Source of the DNA: Cristatella mucedo | Taxonomy: Eukaryota > Bryozoa > Phylactolaemata > Cristatellidae | DNA length: 64,000 bases | NCBI GenBank assembly: GCA_009760855.2 | Contig: WPIO01000149.1 | Location: 565,001 to 629,000 of the forward strand | Direction of reading: 5' to 3' | Shown here: piece after piece, positions 1-24,179 of the stretch | How the letters are laid out: each line of letters begins with the position of its first letter | Position numbering within the stretch: position 1 is the stretch's first letter | The notes under the pieces: model-generated | The model's database searches: none | Seen by the model: only the letters and a program-made list of their open reading frames with translations | Told to the model about the DNA's origin: nothing | Program-made: the position numbers and the translations under genes

Positions 1-16
1 ATACAGAATGTGAAAT

Positions 17-21
<5 letters not shown>

Positions 22-56
<35 letters not shown>
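22..56. repeat. (GA)n microsatellite
   Basis: A pure GA run just downstream of the exon f donor, in a cadherin intron. Confidence 0.95.
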
Positions 57-58
<2 letters not shown>

Positions 59-112
59 CAGCAGACACGCTCTGCTCTTTTCAAGGCGCACAGCTGCAAC
101 TGCGCTGCTTAC

Positions 113-13431
<13,319 letters not shown>

Positions 13432-13885
13432 CTGCAAGAGCGGCAGCCGCGCGGTCACCGTGCGGTCGCCGTTCGGTCACGTGGCGTGCCCAGCGAGCTC
13501 GGGTCCGCGCGGGGCGCGCCGAAGCGACTGGCCGGCCATCTCACCCGATCGCGAGCCTAGCGACGGGTGCTAGCGCGGAGGCGGACACAGACGGAGAGCG
13601 CGAGAGACTCACCGAACAAAGTCGCCAGGCCGATGAGCGCGGCGGCGAATGGCCGCCCGCCGCCGCCTAAGCCGCCGCACGGCGGCTTTGGCGGCGGCGG
13701 CGGCGGCTGTCGACGCGCGAAGGCCATTTCTCGCGGCGGCCGCGACGCAAACGCCCCCAGACTCGCTCGGCGGCTGTTTTCTCCAGCCGGAGTGGCTTTC
13801 GTGCCGAGGCCCGCGGAGGCGGAGCCTGTGAAAAAATAGCGTCGTTTTTATTCACGAACCGGTAGTTTCGCCTTCGCCCCGGCGA

Positions 13886-13917
<32 letters not shown>

Positions 13918-13968
13918 TGACTGCATGAAAGCGAGCAGACCGTGCAGCAAGGCATCCCGAGACTCGAG

Positions 13969-14066
13969 GATAATTATAATAATAATAATGATAATACACT
14001 TGTATAGCACCTTAAGAGAACTCAATCTCTCTCTAGGCACTTTACAGATGCTGCAAAGAAAGGACG
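13969..14066 (-). mobile_element. LINE-A 3'-end fragment
   Basis: The minus strand reads GCTGCAT...GTAAAGTGCCTAGAGAGAGATTGAGTTCTC...GTGC and ends in (ATT)n-like sequence on the left. Confidence 0.7.
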
Positions 14067-14189
14067 TTACCAAATGTTTGGTGGTAACGTCCGCAAGAAA
14101 CTGCAGGCATTGTCTGAGCAGGTACATGCACACGAAGGATAACTGCAAAGCGCCGCGCGTGCGGGTCTACTTCAATGCACGGCAGGGGC

Positions 14190-14382
<193 letters not shown>

Positions 14383-15471
14383 GTCGGATTTTACCACCTT
14401 TAAAATTATTCCTACCCAGAACTACACTGCTCTAAAGAAGAATGCACGCGAGGCGTGGCGCTGTTGCAAGGAGCCCAGCGTTTTCTTGTATATGAATCGC
14501 CAGTGTCCGCAAAGTGTGAATGCAAATGTTTACCGAATTCTGCACATGGGCGTAAGCATTTATGACACCTTAAAGTAAGGACCAGCTCCGACAGCGCCTC
14601 GAGAACCTCCGACTTGAGAAAAGCTATCAACCAACGCAGAACCACTATGAAAAAAGCGCTTCCCTATCAACACTTTGCTTGGCGTCCAGTAGCCATTACA
14701 ATATCCATCAATTATAATATCATTACATTACAATATCCTTTCATTACAGTATCGTTTGAGGCGCCACCGGATAGCGGCCGTTTCTAACAGCTCCCGTCAA
14801 GCCGGCCATTGACAGCGAGTCCGTTGATTTTTTCTAAGCAGTCGGGTTTATCTAAAAGAGGTGGGTGAGTGACTAAAACAGAATCTGTTCGTCGTACCCC
14901 TTTTGGACTGACCGAGACAGCGTCGGTCCCTCGTACCGAATCTAATAGGCGTTCAATGGAAACCTAGATGGAAGAGTTTGAAGGATTTTCTCGCACGGCC
15001 TGCACTCCTTTCCATGTACCAGTCGAGGAAGCACCGGAAAGACTCAAAGGCGGCTATTTGTAATATTGCGCCGCCGCGCTATATTCCGGCGTTGTTTTGC
15101 GTGCTTTCACGCTCGCTGGAAGCGATGGGCGAATGGCGCGGTTACGAATGCGGTGCTGCGAAGGCGCTGAGGATTTACCCAATGGCGTGCATGCTACGTG
15201 CGGCGCGCGACGCTTTTGCCAAGCGGCGGCGCCCTTGTCGGCTGCGTCCGTTGGCGAGCCTGGCCGTCCGGCGCGACCTGTCGCGAGCCGCGCCAAACTG
15301 CGGGATCGCGCCACGGCGTCCGCCGACGCGACGCGACGCGACGACACGTTCGATAGGGCCCGGCGCCTGGCGCTGCTGCCGCCGCCGCCGCTAGACCCGT
15401 CCACCCGAGGGAATGTCCGCAGCGGCAGCTTGCTAGCAGCCGCTGCCAGAACTCGTTCGTGCGGAAGGGCC

Positions 15472-15586
15472 CGGCAGCTACGGGGCGCGGCAGCTACGGG
15501 GCCTGGCAGCTACGGGGCCTGGCAGCTACGGGGCCCGGCAGCTACGGGGTCCGGCAGATACGGGGCCCGGCAGCTACGGGGCGCGC
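15472..15586. repeat. 16-bp minisatellite, seven units
   Basis: The unit CGGCAGCTACGGGGCC repeats head to tail seven times with changes mainly at its last two positions, plus GATACG in one copy. Confidence 0.92.
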
Positions 15587-15706
15587 CTATCTTCCGGGCG
15601 GCGCCGGGTCGACGCGTCTGCGCTCGGCCCAGAGCTGGCGGGATGCTGGAGGCGGCGTGCGTCGCGAAGCCTCAGGTGGGCGCTCGAAAGGAACGGTGTT
15701 CTTCGC

Positions 15707-15777
15707 GCAGAGCTGCGCTCTGCGCAGAGCGCAGCTCTGAGCAGAGCGCAGCTCTGAGCAGAGCGCAGCTCTGTGCA
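15707..15777. repeat. 20-bp palindromic tandem repeat
   Basis: Units of GCAGAGCGCAGCTCTGA type repeat about three times. Each unit contains a self-complementary core (AGAGCGCAGCTCT-like), so the array can fold. Confidence 0.8.
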
Positions 15778-18102
15778 GGCTGCGCGAGGTCCGCACGCAG
15801 AGCGCAGCCGCCAGGCCTGTAGGCTCTGGATCCGCTAGCGGCGGCGGCGGCGGCTGCTGCAGCAGCACGGGCGGGGGCGGCGGTGGGGGATCCGAAGGCA
15901 GCGGTGGCGGCGGCGGCGGCGGCGGTTGCAGCAGCTCGCCGCCGCCGACGCGAGTGCGAGCGCTTCTCACCTGCCTGGCGGGCGGCTGTAGTTGTCGCTG
16001 GTGGCAGCACCGGCGACTTCTGCTGCTGCATCGCGAGTCGCTGCGACTCGCGGCAACGACGAGTGACCGGCTGCGACGCGACGGCGCAGTCTCGCACCCG
16101 GAAAGCTCTCGGCAAAGCCTGGCACTGTTTCCTCCGCCGCGGCGCAAGGTTGCCTCTTGCAATCCCAGGCGGCGGCGGCCACCACCTCCTGGCTCCCGGA
16201 AGTGCGAACGGCCAGCGACGCGCTAGCGTGCGAGACGGCGAGCGCACCGCAGCAGCCGCCGCTGCGGCGGGTCCGGACGCGACCGGCGCTCGTCGCCTAC
16301 GCTGAGCAGCTCGCTGGCTCGCGCGGCGGCTCAGAGGCTTCGGCTGCGAGCGCGGCTGCTGCGGCCGGCGAGCGTCGCGTTACGACTGCCGCTAACAATA
16401 AGCCAGCCGCTAAGCCGTCCGCTCGCTTTCAGAGACGAATTGAAACTCGCGGCCGTCAGAGGTCAGGCCTCACGCTCGACTGCACTCCACCGCCGCCGCC
16501 GGCGGCGGCGTTTACTAATCGGAGTTGGCGGCCACGCGGCCGTCGGCGTCGTGTTCCCTCCAGCGGCTCCGTCGCCGCCGCCGCCGCGATCGAGGCGCTC
16601 GCCCGCCGGCCGGTGCGCGAAAGACGCGTCCCAGGAACTGCTCCTAATCCGCGAGTCACTGCGTCGGCTGCTGAGACCGAAACCGTCGAGCGCGGGCCGA
16701 CGCTCAGCTCGTCGCTTGTCTCCGCCGCCGAGCGCGTCTGCCTCCGCCGGCCGCCTCCTTCTGCGCCGCGGTCCTACCGGCGATTGCCGGCCGGTGAAAG
16801 GACGGCGGCGAATTACGTCGTGGCCGCTGCTACCTTGCCGACCTAGAATAAATACGCTCTTTATAGAGACGAGCCCGCACATCGATTGAGCGGCCGCACC
16901 GAGCGACAACAGGCAGCCGGCGACTCAGCGGTTGCGGCGAGGCGAGGTCGCGCCTCCTCCTCGCGCTCTCGCGCGGTGGCCACGCCCAGCCGCACGCCAC
17001 CCATTCTTTCTCGCCGGAACTCGACGGGCGCTCCAGCCGCCGCAGGCGCATGAGAAACGCGTCGCGCACAGCAGCAGCGGATGGAGGAGGGGGAGCGTGC
17101 GAGCGCCCGCGGGCGACGTCGGCGTCAGGCGGAGATCCCGCGTGCACCGCGCGAGCGGGCGGCGCGGCGGAAGACACGACGGTCGACGCGCGCGCGCGTC
17201 GGAGCGGTGCGGCGGCTCGGAGCCAGAGGGCTCCGGCGCCGCGCCTCGGCGCCGAGGTGCGGCGACGGAGCTCGCGCGCCGCGCCGCGCGCCGAGACGTT
17301 GCGAGGCGGCGGCTCGGAGCCGCAGCAGCCGAGGCAGCGAGCGGCTGCGCAGCGGCGTCGGTCGCCGGCGCTCGCACGACGGCGGCGACGCGTCCGCGCC
17401 GGCGGGCGGGCACTCCCCGGCTCGCGCTGCTTCTGCTGCCGCCGCCGCCGCTCCGCACGAGCCGCTTCGTGGGTTCGGATTAGCGCGACCTTTCAGCGCG
17501 AGCAGCCGTCCGGCCGTCGAGCTCGATGCGCGTGCGCCGCTACGCGCGCCGCACGGCCGCTGGGGGCGTGACCGTAGCCGCTGCGTCGCGAGACCGACGT
17601 AGGGCTGCGTCCGGAGGGGAGAGTGGGGGTAGGAGGCGGGGCAGGAGGACGGGAGAAGCGCTGGACGGGGGAGGATGCGGGAGCGGCGGAGGGACGTTGA
17701 GAAGAGGAAAAGGAATCGGGGGAGGAGGTGGGGGAAGGAGGGGGCGAAAGGGTGGAGGGAATTGTGGATATTTAGTTAAGTGACGCGAACAATCTCAGCG
17801 AGCAGCAAGTGGAGGGGGAGGAGGAGTGGAAGGGGGGAGGGGATACGGTAGAGGACCGGAGAGGAGGAAGAGCAGGGCGGATGCTCAACAAGCTGGGCGC
17901 GCGCGCACGATCTCAGCCCGGCTGCCGACGGGCGTGCGAGCGGACGCCGTCCAGCGGACGTTGCCAGGGCGCGGACGCTCGGCTATCTACGGAAAGAGCA
18001 GAAAGGCAGAAACCGCCTCGGGGCGCGGAGGTTTCATTCGGGGGAGGGAAGCGGGCAGGCGGGAAGGCGCGAGAAAGGAATCTGCGTCGTCGCAGCGACG
18101 GC

Positions 18103-18137
<35 letters not shown>

Positions 18138-19987
18138 TGAGATAGGAGGGGCGAGGTGCCGGTGTCTCGCGCGCGCGCCTGAGCGTGGCGGTCGATTCCT
18201 GACTGCATAACTGGCGGCCGGCGCGGCCGCCGAGGGGAGCGACGCGCCAGCCGCTCGGCGGCGACGGCGGCGTGCGCGGCGAAGCGCCACGCTCGCACGC
18301 TAAAGTGAGGGAGGCGCCGTTCGCGCCAGCCGGCGCGCGCGCGTCATCGTCGCTGAGCGAGTCCAGCTCGAGGCCGCAAGCTAAGGGCGAGACCGGGCGG
18401 CGGGGTGCGGCGGCGGCGGCGGAGAGGGCGCTTACCGGCTGCTGGCCTCAGGTGAATTCCGCTCCTTTGTGGCGGCGGCTGCAAGCGGTCGCCGCGCGGC
18501 AGTCCGGAGGACCCAATTAGCCGCGGCGCGTCGTCTTCGCCTCGCGGCTGCGGCGTTGCGCCCTCCGAACCAGGACAAAAGCGAGTGGCCTAATCCTGCC
18601 ACTCTCGGCGCTACAGTAAGAACGTGGCAGCGGCGGCGGCGGCTCGCTGCTGGTGAGCGGCCCACTACCGGTGAGAGTGGAGCAGCGACAAAGCAGCCAT
18701 TTGCTCAGATACACATCTGGCCCTCAACGAGGTCAGCCGCGCGTACTGCCCACCCGCCGGACAGCGAGCTCGCACCGGATGGAGGCCGCGCGGGTCGCAG
18801 GTGCGCCCCGCGGCGGTCGGGAGAGCGAGCGCCCGTCGCGGAGGACTAGCCCTACCTCCGCTAGCGCTTAACGCCACGACATAGCGTCAGGCCGCCAAGA
18901 CCTCGGCCGGCTGGTAAAAGGGCGCGCCGATCGAGGAAGAAGGGAGGGCGCTAGCTAGCGGAGGACGGGGAGACCTTTGCGGAAGTGTTCCGAACGGGCT
19001 GCCGCCGCTAGATGCGCCCGGTCGGGCGAGTCGCGGCGATGACGCTGCGGCGCGACTCGCATCCGGAAAGCTCTTGGCAAAGCCTGGCGCTGTTTGATCT
19101 GCCGCCGAGGCGCAAGGTTGCATCTCGAGCGGCAGTTATAAGGCGCCCGTTCTTCGCGAATCAGGCTTCTACCGTCTGTCTGCCGCCTACATTTTAGCCG
19201 ACGGGCGCTAACTGTCCTTCCGGGGCAAGCGAGCGCCGCACCCCCGAGGTCGGCATTCAGAGCGGACGAGATCGTATGCCGGCGGCTGTGTTCTGTTGGC
19301 GAATTAGCTGGTTGTAACCTTCTAGCCGATTATGTAATTTTGGAGACCGGATCAATTGAGTAACGCCACGCATCGCCTGAGGCTCAAGGTCCAGCGGTCC
19401 GAGCACGGCGAAAGGGCGTGCGAAATTGCCCAGAGCGAGACGGATCGGAAGGGAGCCCGCCGCCCAGTGCGCCGCCGCCGAACACCGCCGCCGCCGCTGC
19501 CGCCGCCGGCGCTTGCCGGTACCTACAAAGTTGGGTCGGTGAACAGCCCGACGTACGCCAGCCGGTGGCTTCGCGATCGCCCGGCGTCAGAGCGCCGGCC
19601 GAATGGCACTCTTGCCCGAGTTTAGCTAGTTATGCTAGAAAAGAGTGGCGGTGCGGCAATAGCAACGCTCGCCCAGAGCTCGCGGCGGCGGCGGCGGCGG
19701 CGGCGCAGCTACGCTCCTAGTGAAGCATCGCCGCCGCCGCGCCGAGAACTGAGAGCGACGCTGCTAGCGATTCGTCCGCCGCCGCCTCGTCGGCGGCGGC
19801 GGCGATGCGAGCGCAGCCTGCCGAAGAACTCGCGCAGCAAAGCGTCTGCGCCGCATGTGCACTTCCGCCGAACGCGCTCAGCAAAAGTGTCCGTCGTCGC
19901 GTGATGCAGGCACATCTTTATCGAGAGCGGAGCACGCAGGCGCGCGGGTGGTCGCCGTCTTAAATAAATAAATAAATAAATCCTAGC

Positions 19988-20150
19988 CGATTAAACAGCC
20001 TCTTTTGTATAGCGACAGAAGAGCCTTTATGGCTATCACCACCGCTTGCAGTGGCGATAAAGGATCGCCCCGCCGCAGGAATCGAACCCACGGCCTCGGG
20101 ACCGAGGCCGTGAAAGCAACTGCCTTACCTAGTGTGCCATCACGGCCTAG
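19988..20150 (-). mobile_element. SINE-T copy, nearly full length
   Basis: On the minus strand: GGCCGTGATGGCACACTAGGT (box-A region), box-B GGTTCGATTCC, GCGATCCTTTATCGCC, GGTGGTGATAGCCATAAAGG, TCTGTCGCTATACAAAAG, ending near an (AAAT)n run. This is the best reference copy of the family in the window. Confidence 0.8.
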
Positions 20151-20909
20151 CCCGCGAGCTGAGCGGTGGCGCCCCGACGGACGACGCGGGCGCTTTCCAG
20201 CACCTTGGCGCTGGCTCGCGCCGCGTCTCTGACGCGTTGCCTGAGGAAAAGCTTCAGGGAGCCCTGCTTGATAGCGGGCGCGTCCAGGCGGCGTTCGCTG
20301 ATCGGCTACCGAGGCCCGAAGGCGCGCCGAAGGCGTTCCCTCCGCTCGGCTGTCTTCATGGTCTGTACGCATACCCTAATCCCAGTCTGTACACATACAC
20401 CAATCCTTGGCGACGAGTCAACATCGCAAGGCCAGGCCTTAAATCCAAGCGAAGCAGCAGTTGCCTAAGTCGAGCGGGCGACAAATCACGCCCGTATAAT
20501 AATTTTAGCTGGTCGTTTGTATATCTGCCAGTCAACCAATAAGAGCATTCGTCGAAGGACGATAAGCCGCCGCTGCCCAGGTATTCATAACAACCCACAT
20601 TCTCCACGATTTTCAAATCGCCGACGAAAAGCCAGACACCATAAAACTCTGAGAACAGCACAGCGAAGCTACGCCTAACGTAGAACGGCACATAGTAATA
20701 AAAATATAAGAAGGTAATATGATTTAACAGCCTCATTTCATATCTACTAATTAAAGCGAGAAAGTCGTCCGTCCGTCCGTCCCGCGGGCAAGATGGAGCA
20801 CTTCCGTCACATGGCAAGATGGCGCAGCGTTGTCTTCCGTGACCATACTATGACTACTTCTACTAAGACTCACCGAAGCGAGTCCACAAGCAGTGAGGTC
20901 TCGTAGCGG

Positions 20910-21035
20910 CAGAGGAGCGTTCGCGGCTATCACCGCCGCTTGCAGTAGTCAACAAAGGATCGGCCACTACAGGACTCGAACCCATGATCCGGGTCGTGAA
21001 GAGCAAGCACATTACCCACCCCTGGGCTAAGACCC
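20910..21035 (-). mobile_element. SINE-T copy
   Basis: The minus strand has box-B GGGTTCGAGTCC, GCCGATCCTTTGTTGAC and GGCGGTGATAGCC, matching the copy at 19988, with a diverged head. Confidence 0.72.
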
Positions 21036-21561
21036 ACGGGCATTACAAGCAGACAGCCCTCAATGGAGAGCGCCGAACGCGAACGCTGGCCGTGGTCATG
21101 TGATCGAGCCACCTACATGGCCGGTCAGGGCGGCTCAGCCGGAGCCGTCTCTAGCGGACGAGGAGGCGGCCGACGAAGTCACCAGCTGCCGTTAAATGAA
21201 TGGTAAAGAAATATCGACCGCCAAAATGGTTTGTAGAAAGACGTCAGCAGATGCGTATTTCCGGCTACTAATACCTGTGACCGTATCAGTCGCGAGACTA
21301 TATCCTTCACTCGGCGGGCGATCTATCGCTCCCATCGAGTCCGCAGTATAATTGAATATATCCGAGCTCTGGCCACGAATCCACATCGAAGCGCACGGCT
21401 ATAAATCCAGCAGGAGCAGCATCGAGCAGCACATTCGAGGCCTCGAGGCCTCGAATTGCTTGGCCGTCACGTCGAAGAGCTGCCGTACGGCAGCCAGGCA
21501 TTCGCAGCAACAAGCCGCAGCTCGATCGGCAGCCAAGTGCCCCGTCGGAGGACAAGAGGAG

Positions 21562-21758
21562 GATACAGAACAATCCAGACGGATGCAGGAGAAGAATGAT
21601 CCAGGACAATCCAGAGGGATGCAGGAGAAGTAAGATCCAGGAGAAGAATCCAGGATAATCCACAAATATGCAGATGGAAGAAGTTCCAGGAGAAGGACAC
21701 AGGACAATCCAGAGGGATGCAGATGGAGAAAGATCCAGGAGAAGGATCCAGGGGGAAA
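21562..21758. repeat. Degenerate minisatellite
   Basis: Variants of ATCCAGGACAATCCAGAGGG followed by ATGCAGGAGAAG recur about four to five times and run into the GGA tract. Confidence 0.75.
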
Positions 21759-21861
21759 AGGAGGAGGAGGAGGAGGAGGAGGAGGAGGAGGAGGAGGAGG
21801 AGGAGGAGGAGGAGGAGGAGGAGGAGGAGGAGGAGGAGGAGGAGGAGGAGGAGGAGGAGGA
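21759..21861. repeat. (GGA)34 microsatellite
   Basis: About 102 bases of pure GGA. It is purine-only on one strand, so triplex formation is possible. The poly-Glu, Pro and Leu frames over it are artefacts. Confidence 0.97.
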
Positions 21862-22659
21862 AGAAGCTCAAAACTATATGCATTTCCCCTTGAATTTAGA
21901 CAGACGTCCACAATTAGCGGACTTGAAAATATCGAGTGACAATTTGAGCTACTGCTGGTTTTCACATATTACAACTAGTAACGGCTAAAGGTTGAGACAA
22001 TGGTCGCACGAGAATGTGTGGAAGCAGGTTTGCTGCTTAAGTATTGCGTCGAACAGTGCTCCTGCAGATTTAATGCAGCGTGCAATTGACGACTGCAGAG
22101 CGTAGCACTCCACTCAGAGGCTGTCCGACCCGTTTGCTTACCGGCTAAAGCCGCGCAGTTTTATCCGTTTTATTTTCGCACGGCGAGAGCGAGGCCGCTT
22201 TCGTTTCCGCCGCTTCCTGAGGCCCCTGCCGCTGTCGCCGAGCGCCAGCAGCTTGCTTGGGGACCGCTTCGCGTGTGTATCGTGGAAGCACGTTTCTAGC
22301 GCTGACCGCGTGACCGCGGTTGACTGGGGCTGCGCCGCGCCGCTCTCGCGGAGCAGCAGAGACGCTCCGCCGGAGGCGCTTCGAGTGGGCGCAGAGCGTG
22401 AAGAAGTCGATTTGCACGACGGTTCGGGATGAAGAGAAGGCGCAGAAACATTCGCGTCGCGATGGCATTGGCCGACGCGAATGTTCTGGCTTCCAGCCAC
22501 GATCCGCTCGCCGCCGGACATAATGTGGATCACACGCGAGCCGGTTCTGTGGCTTTTACTTGGACTCGTTCTTCGCAAAGATGTGGCTGAGGCTGACACT
22601 GAGGTCGAGTAGAGTCCGCGGGCATGCATGCTGACTGTCCATGGTCATGCATGCTGACG

Positions 22660-23375
22660 ACCACATCAGCTGCACATTCAAGTCTGCCTACTTTCAGCTA
22701 CATAAAATTGCTAAAATTCGGGTTTGTTTAGACAGGGATACCACGTCCTAATTGGTCCATGCATTCCGTCTTGACTTCTGGAACTCACTGCTTGCATGTC
22801 TAACGGCCTGTGCAATCGGTTGCTTACAGCTGGTGCAAAACTCTATAGCTAGGCTTGTCTGTCGTGAGCATGGCAGTTGCCACATCAAAGCACTTCTCGC
22901 CGACCTGCAATGGCTCCCAGTCAAGCAACGCATCAACTTTTGAAAGTTTTGCTACTCACATTTAGGTCCCTTCATTCTTTGGCTCCAGCCTACCGTACCT
23001 GTAGTTCGTATGCTCCCAAAGCCTGGAACTCACTTCCGACTTGCGTCCAGACATCTCCCGACTTGACCAGATTTAAAAAGAAACTAAAAACGCATCTATT
23101 TATCGCAGCATTTAGTGAGTCCCTGTGACTCAAAATTTATGTACTTATGCATGCTAACATGTGTGCATGCTGCCAGTAACTATACTTGCGCGCTGACCCT
23201 TATATGTCACCCATAAACATGTTATTCTTGTTATTTATTGAGCATGCTACCACTAACCATTCGATCGTCCTTCCTTCGCGGCAAATGTAAAGTGCTTAGA
23301 AAGAGATTGGGTTCTCTGAGGGCGCTATATTGAATGTATAGTTAATACTATTAAATATTGCTATTATTATATGCT
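22660..23375 (+). mobile_element. LINE-A 3' portion with broken RT C-terminus
   Basis: It encodes remnants of the conserved C-terminal region (LQLVQNSIARLVCREH, SYAPKAWNSLPTCV) with stops between them, then the 3' untranslated region and the GAGATTGGGTTCTCTGAGGGCGC hairpin. About 75-80% of motif residues can be matched by eye to the copy at 42238. An internal deletion removes the part between FRSLHSLAPAY and SYAPKAW. Confidence 0.8.
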
Positions 23376-23399
23376 TTGCATATTTCCGCTGGAAAGCCC

Positions 23400-23740
23400 A
23401 TCTAGTCCGTCAAGTAACTACCAGGCTAGGCATCGTCCCATCTACTTTTCTGAATAAAATCGTTTCCCTACAGCTCGTGAAAACCGAAAATCCTTAGGAG
23501 ACCGTGCCTTTAGTTCATACGCTCCTAAACCTCGGAACTCACTCCCGACAGACACTACAGACACGACATCTCCCGACATGACACTAAAATAACTTACAAG
23601 ACACCTATTTGTTAAAGCATTTAGTGGGTCCTTGTGATTCTTACTTTGTGTGCTTGTGCTTGCTGACACTGCGCCTGCTGCTACTAGCCCTCTACAAGTT
23701 TACCATGTGCATACCACATCAATCAATTTTAGCAATGCCG
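23400..23740 (+). mobile_element. LINE-A 3' fragment
   Basis: It corresponds to the segment of LINE-A from the CCAGGCCAAGCATCGT region through GGAGACCGTGC...TTTAGTTC and the start of the 3' untranslated region, with an insertion of about 20 bases in the SLPT...TSPD segment. Confidence 0.65.
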
Positions 23741-24015
23741 CTAAATGTCGCTAGCGGTCGAGGAATGCCGTCGTGTCCATGCAATGAACGCTCGCCGCGC
23801 GACGCGATCAAACGTGCTTGCATCGGTGCCGCGTTTTTCTTTTTATTTCTAGATATTTTCTTTGTTTATTTTTTTGGATTACTATCGGGTCCGTGTCACG
23901 CATTCAAAGCGGCAGCTGAGACGCGAGCACTGACGGCGTATGCGAAGCAGCGATAAAAAAAATGCTAAAAGGGTATTACACGAGAGAGTTTTCTATCAAA
24001 ATAAAATAAAAATAC

Positions 24016-24173
24016 TGGCTGATTTGACAGCCTCTTTTTATTATTATATAGCGACAGAAGAGCCTTAAAGGCTATTCCCATTGTTTGCAGCGGTAATGAG
24101 GGATCGCCCGCCGCAGGATTCGAACCCACAACCTCGGGACAGAGGTTGTTAAGAGCAACCGCCTTAGATAGTG
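24016..24173 (-). mobile_element. SINE-T copy
   Basis: The minus strand has box-B GGGTTCGAATCC, GCGATCCCTCATTACC, GGCTCTTCTGTCGCTATA and AGGCTGTCAAATCAGC, collinear with 19988-20150. Confidence 0.8.
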
Positions 24174-24179
24174 CAGGGC

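Larger units (their letters stand above)
21036..22650. other. Non-genic region around the GGA tract
   Basis: No gene recognised. It holds the minisatellite and GGA tract listed separately; the remaining frames are short. Confidence 0.5.

Noticed and set aside
14040-14148. Signal-peptide exon for the cadherin (MQLSFVCMYLLRQCLQF frame)
   Set aside because: It is mildly hydrophobic but runs into a LINE-A tail, and no donor of the required phase was seen.
21399-21988. Poly-Glu, poly-Pro and poly-Leu frames
   Set aside because: They come from the (GGA)34 tract.
19988-24173. tRNA genes on the minus strand
   Set aside because: The box-A/box-B-like sequences are followed by a shared non-tRNA body in several copies, so they are SINEs; no intact tRNA fold was found.
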